Of a stretch of DNA of 8,018 nt, positions 1 through 6,197 are shown in pieces. The notes under the pieces were generated by a model. It had not been told where the DNA came from, did not search any database, and was given only the letters and a program-made list of their open reading frames with translations. This stretch comes from Gallionellaceae bacterium UBA6222. GTDB lineage: Bacteria > Pseudomonadota > Gammaproteobacteria > Burkholderiales > Gallionellaceae. The stretch spans positions 9,641 to 17,658 of the forward strand of contig DISA01000003.1 of the NCBI GenBank assembly GCA_002421915.1, in the 5' to 3' direction. The position numbers and the translations under genes were made by a program. Position 1 is the stretch's first letter, and each line of letters starts with the position of its first letter.

Positions 1-1498
1 TGAACTGGCTGGGCAGCTCCACCGCATCCCACTCCACCCCGTTGATGCCCGACACGCCGAGGTCTTCCACTTCGGTCAGCAGATGATGCAGGCCGTGGCC
101 GAACTCGTGGAACAGCGTTTGCACTTCATCGTGCGTGAACAGTGCAGGTTTATTACCCACCGGGGCCGAGAAGTTGCAATTCAAATAGGCGACAGGCGTT
201 TGGATCTTGTCACCCAGGCGCCGCCGCGTGATCACGTCGTCCATCCAGGCGCCGCCGCGCTTGCTGTTGCGCGCGTAAAGATCAAGGTAGAACTGGCCGA
301 CCAGATTGTCATTCGCATCGCGGATATCGAAGAAGCGCACGGTCTCATGCCATACCGGCGCGCTGGACACCTTGATGCGCAAGCCGTACAACGTTTCCAC
401 CAGCTTGAACAGACCGGCCAGCACGGCGTCTTCGGGAAAATACTGCTTCACCTCCTGTTCGGAAAAGGCGTAGCGCTGCTCGCGCAATTTTTCGCTGGCG
501 TAAGCAATATCCCACGAATGCAACTCGGCCAAACCAAGGCTGGATTGGGCGAATTCGCGCAATTCAGCCAGGTCTTTTTCCGCAAACGGGCGCGCGCGCT
601 GCGCCAGTTCGCGCATGAAATCGGCCACCTGTTGCGGGGTCTCCGCCATTTTCGCCGCCAGCGACAGCTCGCCGTAGTTGACAAAGCCGAGCAGTGCCGC
701 TTCTTCCGCGCGCAACGCGATGATCTCGTCCATCAGCGGCGTGTTGTCCCACTCCGCCTTGCCGAATTCCGATGCGCGCGTGGCGTAGGCGCGATATATT
801 TTTTCGCGCAACCCGCGGTTATCGGCGAACTGCATTACCGGCAAATAGGATGGCGCTTTCAGGGTGAACATCCAGCCGGTCTTGCCGGCCGCATCCGCCG
901 CTTCACGAGCGGTTTGCAATACGTCCTCGGGCAGGCCGCCCAGCTCGCCGCGCTGCTCCACCACCAGCGTGAAGTCGTTGGTCGCGTCGAGCAGGTTGTC
1001 GGAGAAGCGGGAAGAGAGTTCGGATTGGCGCTCCTGCAAGGCCAGATAGCGCACTTTCTGATCTGCCGGTAATTCAGCGCCGCCAAGGCGAAAATCGCGC
1101 AGCTCGTTCTCGATAATCTTCTTGCGTGCCACGCTCAAACCGTCGAATTCGGCGCTGTTGCGCAGCGCCTTGAACTTTTCAAACAGTTGCAGATTCTGTC
1201 CCAGCTCGGCGTAATAGGCGGTGATCTTGGGCAAGTTCGCGTTGTAGGCCTCGCGCAATTCGGGCGAATTCATCACCGCATTCAAATGCCCGACCGGCCC
1301 CCAGGCACGCGCCAGGTGTTCGTTGGCGTCCTCCATCGGGCGCACGAAATTGTCCCATGTCGGCAACGAATTATTGGCGAGCAAGCGAGCAATGAGTGCG
1401 CGGTTTTCCGCCAGCAACTGTTCGATGGCGGGCGCGACGTGTTCGGGTTTGATCTGCGCAAATCGCGGCAGACCGGTGAAATCGAGTAATGGGTTCAT
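1..1498 (-). CDS. prlC: Oligopeptidase A, M3 family zinc metallopeptidase (5' part; 3' end outside window)
   Basis: Cytoplasmic thimet-oligopeptidase-family enzyme that degrades short peptides, such as cleaved signal peptides and proteasome-like protease products. My reading of the minus strand gives an uninterrupted frame from the ATG at 1498 to the window edge: 499 residues, against about 680 for E. coli OpdA, so roughly 180 C-terminal residues are missing. It begins MNPLLDFTGLPRFAQIKPEH, a typical family start. The HEFGH zinc motif (bases 95-109, His464, Glu465, His468) is followed 30 residues after His464 by Glu494 in VELPSQF, the third zinc ligand, so the metal site is complete. No purine-rich ribosome site is visible just upstream of the ATG, so translation may be weakly initiated or use a short leader. 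The gene lies 137 bases downstream of the vsr-like gene on the same strand and looks like an unrelated housekeeping neighbour of the defence block. The assignment is firm; prlC and opdA are synonyms. Confidence 0.95.
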   Translation of the reverse strand, partial: MNPLLDFTGLPRFAQIKPEHVAPAIEQLLAENRALIARLLANNSLPTWDNFVRPMEDANEHLARAWGPVGHLNAVMNSPELREAYNANLPKITAYYAELGQNLQLFEKFKALRNSAEFDGLSVARKKIIENELRDFRLGGAELPADQKVRYLALQERQSELSSRFSDNLLDATNDFTLVVEQRGELGGLPEDVLQTAREAADAAGKTGWMFTLKAPSYLPVMQFADNRGLREKIYRAYATRASEFGKAEWDNTPLMDEIIALRAEEAALLGFVNYGELSLAAKMAETPQQVADFMRELAQRARPFAEKDLAELREFAQSSLGLAELHSWDIAYASEKLREQRYAFSEQEVKQYFPEDAVLAGLFKLVETLYGLRIKVSSAPVWHETVRFFDIRDANDNLVGQFYLDLYARNSKRGGAWMDDVITRRRLGDKIQTPVAYLNCNFSAPVGNKPALFTHDEVQTLFHEFGHGLHHLLTEVEDLGVSGINGVEWDAVELPSQF

Positions 1499-1510
1499 AT
1501 GGAGACAGAA

Positions 1511-1549
1511 AATAAATGCAGCAATGATGATATGGGCAACTTCATTTTA
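1511..1549 (-). promoter_or_regulatory. Possible prlC promoter region (weak)
   Basis: The 137-base gap between the vsr-like stop and prlC is AT-rich next to its surroundings. On the gene strand there are two candidate sigma-70 elements. One is TAAAAT (1544-1549), five of six matches to a -10 box, which would give a leader of about 38 bases but has no good -35 box. The other is TTGCCC (1534-1539), a 17-base spacer and TTTATT (1511-1516), each four of six, which would leave a leader of only a few bases. Either would allow prlC to be transcribed independently of the defence genes. This is base matching by eye only. Confidence 0.25.
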
Positions 1550-1635
1550 CTACACCAAACATTCGCGCCTCTCCGCGCTTTGTCCTTTTGCTTGCAGGAT
1601 ATTGTAGATAAGCCCGTGTTTCAGGTGCCTGACTA

Positions 1636-2046
1636 TCAAGCCGATTCCAACGCGCGGATAACCCGACCGGCAGCTCGCGCCGGTTTGGCCAGTTGATGCT
1701 GCCAAATACGGACAACTTGCCACCCGAGTTTGCGCAGCTCGCGGCTCACGTGCCTGTCCCGCTTGCGATTGGCGGCAATTTTGGCATCCCAATATTTCCG
1801 GTTGCTGCCGGGGCGGCGATAGCATCTTGGGCATCCGTGCCAGAAGCAGCCATCTACAAAGACAGCAACCCGCTCGCGCCGGAAGGTGAAATCCGGCTTG
1901 CCCAGAAGCGGCTGGTTGCGCCGCCAGCCGGTGATGCCGAACTCCCGGAAGATCGCGATCAGGCGCAACTCTGTTGCCTTGTTTCCGCGCGAGCGGATCA
2001 GGGACATCACCTCCGACCTCTTCTGCTTGCTCCAGATGTCGGCCAT
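1636..2046 (-). CDS. vsr: Vsr-family (very short patch repair type) endonuclease
   Basis: Protein of 136 residues, close to the usual Vsr size. Classical Vsr nicks DNA 5' of the T in a T:G mismatch produced by deamination of 5-methylcytosine in Dcm sites. Family signatures are visible: an N-terminal MADIWSKQKRSEVM segment like the E. coli start, GKPDF with the catalytic Asp52, and FVDGCFWHGCPRC with Cys67, the aromatic pair Phe68-Trp69, His70, Cys72 and Cys75, fitting the structural zinc and mismatch-wedge positions. A basic KYWDAKI-like helix and a C-terminal LGWQVVRIW strand follow. At the E. coli Thr63-His64 position this protein has Val64-Asp65. The ATG at 2046 lies 6 bases after the stop of the DUF2357 nuclease gene, with no clear ribosome site, so translation is probably coupled. 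No cytosine methyltransferase is present in the window, so it probably acts as the third component of the McrBC-like cassette. The family call is secure; the role is inferred. Confidence 0.9.
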   Translation of the reverse strand: MADIWSKQKRSEVMSLIRSRGNKATELRLIAIFREFGITGWRRNQPLLGKPDFTFRRERVAVFVDGCFWHGCPRCYRRPGSNRKYWDAKIAANRKRDRHVSRELRKLGWQVVRIWQHQLAKPARAAGRVIRALESA

Positions 2047-2052
2047 GGCGGA

Positions 2053-4392
2053 TCAACTGCGCGCAGCCGCCAATACCGCATCCAGCGCAACGGCAAAAGG
2101 CGCGGCGGACTGCCTCCCGCCTGGCCGATTGGGCAGCTTGGCATAGTCCCAGCTGAAACTGTCAAACTCGCCGGCCTGCTCAACATCGAAGACCAGATAA
2201 AAATCGCCGCCCGGCTCGCCCGGGTAGCCTTTGCGTTTCAAGGCATCTTTAGAGAGCACTCGCGGCCCCTTTGAGGTGATCCGCAGCAAACCGGGCTCCG
2301 CCTTTGCGCCCTCGCCGTGCAGCAAGAGGTATTGCGCTGCGGCAATCTCGGGCTCAAGACGCAGCGACCCGGCGCGGGTGTCCATGCGGAAGTTATAAAG
2401 CTTCTCGCGCAAAATCCATTTCAAATGCTCTTCGCCTTTGCTCCAGCCCACCAGCACAAAAGTTTCCGCGGGCGGCGTGTGGCGCGAAGCCGAAACCGCG
2501 CCGCGCTCGGGATATGCGCGCAGCACGGAGTAGGCCGCTGGTGCCTCCTGCGCCCGGTAGGCATGGTAACTCTGGCGCTCGCGCGCCGTTGCCCGGTCGC
2601 ACGTGTGCTCGACGATTTCGCGCACAAACTTCTCGACTTCCTGCGCGCCATTGCCGGGCCTGATCGGGAAGGCGCCAATGCCGGGAAGGATTTCCCGATA
2701 GCCTTCCCACTGCTTGGCTTTGTCTCCGGGATACAGAACGTAAGCCCCTTGCGTGCGCCGAATCGCGTCATGGTAAGCATGCATCTTGAGCAGATCGGCG
2801 CGCTTGTATCGCCCCTCGCGCTGCTCCTGCTTTTCCGAATTCAGGTCGCGCTCGCGACCGGCTTCGTCCAGTTCCGCGTCGTCTTTGCCGAATATTTGCT
2901 CGATGCTTTCGATGCGATATTTCGCGTCGAAATGCACATGCACCATGAGCTCCTGCGCCTCGGCTTCGCGCTCGTCGAAATCCGACGGCCATAAACTCAG
3001 TGTGTAATCGGGGCGCATGCGCTCCGTCCAGGAACCTGAAACGCTCGGGTTGCGGTTCTGAGTAAAGCTGCGGTTGTAGCTGAAGCGCACGCTGAGCGGG
3101 CGGGCGCCGCCCAAAAAAACGCCCTGAAACGCCAAGTGCTCGCCGGTTTTAAGCTTGAGGCCAAAACCATCGGCAGTTTTTTCAATCAGCGTTTGCGCCG
3201 CCGGTCTTTCAAGTTTGAATACGCTGGCCACAATATCCAGCAGCTTGAAGAAAACCCAGTATTCGTACAGCGCGGCGATGTCGCGCTGTCCCGCGCCATA
3301 CACATCATCGCCGCCCCGCCAAACCAGGCGCGCCGCCATATCAAACCTGAGCCACGCCTGATAAACCTCGCGGTAGCCCTCCTTGCGCTGCAACACTGTG
3401 CTGCCCAGCGGCAGCGTGTCGGGCTCGGAGACATCGCGAAACACATCCGCCGCCAACACGGTTTCAAGCCGGCCCTCCAGCGCGGCTATTTCATCCCTCA
3501 GCCGGGCATCGGCAGCGCTGCCGGCCTCCTCCAGCTTGAGGCGCATTCTGTTCAAAAAGCCGACAAAGGTTTGCAGCGCGAATTTGACGAAGCGGTTCTC
3601 GGGCGTGTCTTCGCTTTGCACATTGCGGTAAACCGATATGCGCTCCGGCAGAGAAGAAATCGCCTTCGCCAGCGGATGCCCGTCCGGCAAAGGCGAGCGG
3701 CGCGGCGCGCGCGCAAGCTGGCGTATTGCCCTGGCATCGGGACGAAAACCGCGACGAGTGTCGCAGGAGGTCTCCTCGGGTTCCCAGCGCTGGTGGGGAT
3801 GAGTGGCGATGCGGTGCAGCGCATCGCCAAACTGGCGCGAGCCGATCAGCGCGCGCAAGAAAGCAAAGCGCTGGCCGATAGTTTCCGGCGTCCGTCCCGG
3901 ATCGGGCGCGAGGCGCATGGCCGCCGGCGCGCGCAGTTCCATGAGCAAATCCACGCACTGCCCGGTGATGTCTTCCAGCATTTGCCGGTAGTCATTGCGG
4001 TAGCCGAGCTTGCGCGAGCGCACTTCAAGCGCGGCGCTGCCGACAACGGCGCCAGCCGCATCGCGCGCCACCAAACCCAGCCGCCCCGTATTCAGGCCGG
4101 TTGCGATGCTTCCGCAGTGCGCCAGCCTTGGATTGTTGCTGGGCTCAACCATGCCTTTGCCGAAAGCTTCCTCCAGCCTGAGGCTTTCTGCCCCCGCGCC
4201 CTCAAATGCATATTCATAGCGCAGCCCCTCCAGAACCTGCAGCGGCTCTTCCCCGGTGTCTCTGGCCTCCGCCTCAGCCAGCCGGAGCAAGCTGCCTGTT
4301 TTGCCTTCCGGCGCATACAGCGCCAGCCGCGCAACCGGCGTGCCGCTGCTGCTAAAAAACTCCAGGATTTCGCTGGCCGGCTGCGCGGCCAA
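2053..4392 (-). CDS. DUF2357/DUF524 PD-(D/E)XK nuclease, McrC-like partner
   Basis: Large 779-residue protein, the presumed DNA-cutting subunit driven by the upstream AAA+ motor. Residues from about 60 to 300 resemble DUF2357, ending in the conserved SVYRNVQSEDTPENRFVKFA stretch (253-272). Residues from about 335 to 560 resemble the DUF524 nuclease: YEYWVFFKL (376-384) carries Glu377, RPDY (460-463) carries Asp462, HFDAKYR (487-493) carries Asp489 and Lys491 of the PD-(D/E)XK core, and DLLKMHAYHDAI (533-544) is the following helix with Lys536. The catalytic set looks intact. Residues 600-779 form an extra C-terminal region, including a GWSKGEEHLKWILREKLYN segment (649-667), which I cannot assign. 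The start is TTG at 4390-4392: a TAA in the same frame lies immediately upstream, so no earlier start is possible, and GAGG sits five bases before it. It follows the mcrB-like gene without a gap and precedes vsr by 6 bases. The gene is notably GC-rich. Confidence 0.88.
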   Translation of the reverse strand: MAAQPASEILEFFSSSGTPVARLALYAPEGKTGSLLRLAEAEARDTGEEPLQVLEGLRYEYAFEGAGAESLRLEEAFGKGMVEPSNNPRLAHCGSIATGLNTGRLGLVARDAAGAVVGSAALEVRSRKLGYRNDYRQMLEDITGQCVDLLMELRAPAAMRLAPDPGRTPETIGQRFAFLRALIGSRQFGDALHRIATHPHQRWEPEETSCDTRRGFRPDARAIRQLARAPRRSPLPDGHPLAKAISSLPERISVYRNVQSEDTPENRFVKFALQTFVGFLNRMRLKLEEAGSAADARLRDEIAALEGRLETVLAADVFRDVSEPDTLPLGSTVLQRKEGYREVYQAWLRFDMAARLVWRGGDDVYGAGQRDIAALYEYWVFFKLLDIVASVFKLERPAAQTLIEKTADGFGLKLKTGEHLAFQGVFLGGARPLSVRFSYNRSFTQNRNPSVSGSWTERMRPDYTLSLWPSDFDEREAEAQELMVHVHFDAKYRIESIEQIFGKDDAELDEAGRERDLNSEKQEQREGRYKRADLLKMHAYHDAIRRTQGAYVLYPGDKAKQWEGYREILPGIGAFPIRPGNGAQEVEKFVREIVEHTCDRATARERQSYHAYRAQEAPAAYSVLRAYPERGAVSASRHTPPAETFVLVGWSKGEEHLKWILREKLYNFRMDTRAGSLRLEPEIAAAQYLLLHGEGAKAEPGLLRITSKGPRVLSKDALKRKGYPGEPGGDFYLVFDVEQAGEFDSFSWDYAKLPNRPGGRQSAAPFAVALDAVLAAARS

Positions 4393-6108
4393 TTACGCCT
4401 CGGCAAAACTGGTGAAGCCATCTTTCAGGCGGTCTTGCATGCGGCGTATCTTCTCCATGCTGGCATTGCACTGATGGGCTGCGCAAAACTCTTCCAAGGC
4501 TTTAAGCACCGGCTCCAGCCTGCGCTGAGAGCCGTGCAGCTTGGGCATCAGCTTTTGCAGCACTTGCGCATCCAGCGCATCGCTGAATTGCCAGTCCGCG
4601 CCGGCCAGTTTTTCGTGGTAATAAGCGAAGCGGGTGATTTCATACGCGGTGCGGAAGCCGAATTCCGCGCCGATCGGCGCAAGCGCCGCAAAAACCTCAA
4701 CCAGCCGTGCCTTGAGCTCTGCCGCCGTTTCGCTTTTTAGCTGAACTTCCGCGGCGGCTTCCGCCACAAAGGCAGCGCCGAATGCCGCGCCCTTTCCGGC
4801 CAGCAACTTCATGTTCACCGCCGCCGGCGCATCGAGGAAGGCGGCGATATCATCCGCGGTGGCGCGGAATTCAATCACATTGGCGCGATCCAGCACCTTG
4901 GGAGAGAACATGTAGGTGGTTTCATCCACATTGACCGTGCCGATGATGAACAGATTTTTTGGCAGGCAGATTTTGGGCGGCACAGGCAGGGTATCGTTCT
5001 CGCCTGACTTCAAACTTCCCGCCGCCGCATGCAATGCGATCTCCAGCCACGACTCGATGGCGGACAAAATATCGGCGAAGTATCGCTCCACATGCGACAA
5101 ATTCATCTCATCCAAAATCAGGAAGTACGGGCGATCCGCATCTGTGGCAGCGCGCAAAATCACTTCCAGCAATCCGTTGGAAGGCTTGCGGTAAATCGCG
5201 GGCTGCAAAGCATCCTGATAGCCGACCACGTTTTCATTGGTCGTCCAGTCCGCCCCCACGGCCACAAGACGGTACTGGTCTTCCGACTCAGTCAGCCATG
5301 AAGCAAAAGCGTGTGCCAGTTTGGTTTTGCCGGAACCGGACAGGCCGGTGAGAATGAGGAAACGCTTGGCGAGAAGAGAGGCGCCAAAACGGAGCAACAA
5401 ACCATCCGGGGCGCGCAAGCCAGCTTGAGCAAAGTCTGCATGCGACTGTTCTCGAAATTCATTTAATGAGTCTGCCGAACGCATTTGGTTTATTGCTGAT
5501 AAAGGCTTTAATTCTTCGGGTTGTTGTGATGCTCGCCAAATAGGTTCGATATCTTCATAAAATTTCATGGCGGTAAGTAAATCAGCTTTAAGCTCTTCTT
5601 CGGATGGCAGCGAATTTACGGCATAGTAGCGAGCGGCAATATTTGGCATTTCATATGATTTGCCCAATGCCGTGCTAGCGCCCAGTTCAATTTGTTGTAC
5701 GCCCCAGTTAGCTAATTCTGGAACTTCTGATCGCAGTTTAATTACGAGCGAACTGGCTTTCGAATCCGCTTTGGCTTTGCCTAGTAGCTTTTGTGGGGTC
5801 GTAGTACCCTGATTAAGAGAAAGATAAACGCCAGCTCCGTCAGCTCGAAATAAATAAACAGGATAAATACCGTCTTGAGTAGATTTTGTAATTTCAGGGT
5901 TCAAAATCGAGAGCCATGGGACGTTCGCCCAATTTCCTGCACCTGCGCTGCCTGAAACAATGTAGTTCGGGTATTTTTCAGAAAGAATTAAGCTTATTGC
6001 CTCACGAAGTTCCTGGCGAATAGCATGAGCTAGCGGATGATCTGCGAATGGCTCGCTCGTCGCATTAGGCCACTCGGTTAAAATACGTTTCAGGATTTCT
6101 CGCAGCAT
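4393..6108 (-). CDS. McrB-like AAA+ NTPase with N-terminal DUF3578 (MrcB_N) domain
   Basis: Motor and likely DNA-recognition subunit of 571 residues. Residues 1 to about 190 match the DUF3578/MrcB_N pattern: YIVSGSAGAGNWANVPWLSI (49-68), a GIYPVYLF strand (80-87) and YLSLNQGTTTP (95-105). Residues from about 235 to 500 form an McrB-type AAA+ domain: Walker A GLSGSGKT (255-262, Lys261), a GADWTTNENVVGY segment (285-297), Walker B FLILDEMN (329-336, Asp333-Glu334), a sensor region GTVNVDETT (390-398), and LDRAN (406-410) with Arg408 as a candidate trans-acting arginine. A FRTAYE segment (485-490) supplies a possible second sensor. The ATG at 6108 has AGGAG upstream. It is followed with no gap by the DUF2357 nuclease, as expected for an McrB/McrC pair. 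The gene is mosaic: bases 5461-6120 are about 44 percent GC by hand count and 4801-5460 about 56 percent. GTP versus ATP use cannot be settled from sequence. Confidence 0.92.
   Translation of the reverse strand: MLREILKRILTEWPNATSEPFADHPLAHAIRQELREAISLILSEKYPNYIVSGSAGAGNWANVPWLSILNPEITKSTQDGIYPVYLFRADGAGVYLSLNQGTTTPQKLLGKAKADSKASSLVIKLRSEVPELANWGVQQIELGASTALGKSYEMPNIAARYYAVNSLPSEEELKADLLTAMKFYEDIEPIWRASQQPEELKPLSAINQMRSADSLNEFREQSHADFAQAGLRAPDGLLLRFGASLLAKRFLILTGLSGSGKTKLAHAFASWLTESEDQYRLVAVGADWTTNENVVGYQDALQPAIYRKPSNGLLEVILRAATDADRPYFLILDEMNLSHVERYFADILSAIESWLEIALHAAAGSLKSGENDTLPVPPKICLPKNLFIIGTVNVDETTYMFSPKVLDRANVIEFRATADDIAAFLDAPAAVNMKLLAGKGAAFGAAFVAEAAAEVQLKSETAAELKARLVEVFAALAPIGAEFGFRTAYEITRFAYYHEKLAGADWQFSDALDAQVLQKLMPKLHGSQRRLEPVLKALEEFCAAHQCNASMEKIRRMQDRLKDGFTSFAEA
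4398..4401 (-). promoter_or_regulatory. Ribosome binding site deciding the TTG start of the DUF2357 nuclease
   Basis: On the gene strand, GAGG lies inside the last codons of the mcrB-like gene, five bases upstream of the TTG at 4392. Together with the in-frame TAA at 4393-4395 it supports initiation at that TTG, with termination and re-initiation coupled. Confidence 0.55.
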
Positions 6109-6112
6109 GATT

Positions 6113-6117
6113 CTCCT
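6113..6117 (-). promoter_or_regulatory. Ribosome binding site of the mcrB-like gene
   Basis: AGGAG on the gene strand ends four bases before the ATG at 6108. It is the clearest Shine-Dalgarno sequence in the window and confirms the start codon. It also suggests that the mcrB-like gene is the independently initiated first gene of the three-gene cassette. Confidence 0.7.
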
Positions 6118-6197
6118 AACCTGATTGTTTTAAAAAGGAACTGCTTGAATTTTGTTACGCCATGAGAAAACGATGAGCAACAGCCGGGAGCCTATAG

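Noticed and set aside
83..1072. Plus-strand open frame of 329 codons
   Set aside because: It is antisense to prlC, whose minus-strand frame carries the conserved HEFGH site. The plus-strand product shows no recognisable motif.
1560..1585. Possible terminator hairpin after vsr
   Set aside because: GCGC on either side of a six-base loop gives only a four-base stem with no U-run on the gene strand.
1550..2056. Minus-strand frame of 168 codons overlapping vsr
   Set aside because: It is an alternative frame over vsr. The vsr frame has clear family motifs and this one has none.
3136..4740. Long open frame of 534 codons on the plus strand
   Set aside because: It is antisense to the DUF2357 nuclease and the end of the mcrB-like gene. 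It reads as an Arg/Ala/Gln-rich sequence without domain patterns, as expected for the mirror frame of GC-rich coding DNA.
6109..6197. Promoter between the yhcG-like and mcrB-like genes
   Set aside because: The AT-rich gap offers only TTGCTC with a 17-base spacer and TAACAA, three of six matches at each box, too weak to annotate. A promoter is plausible but not visible.
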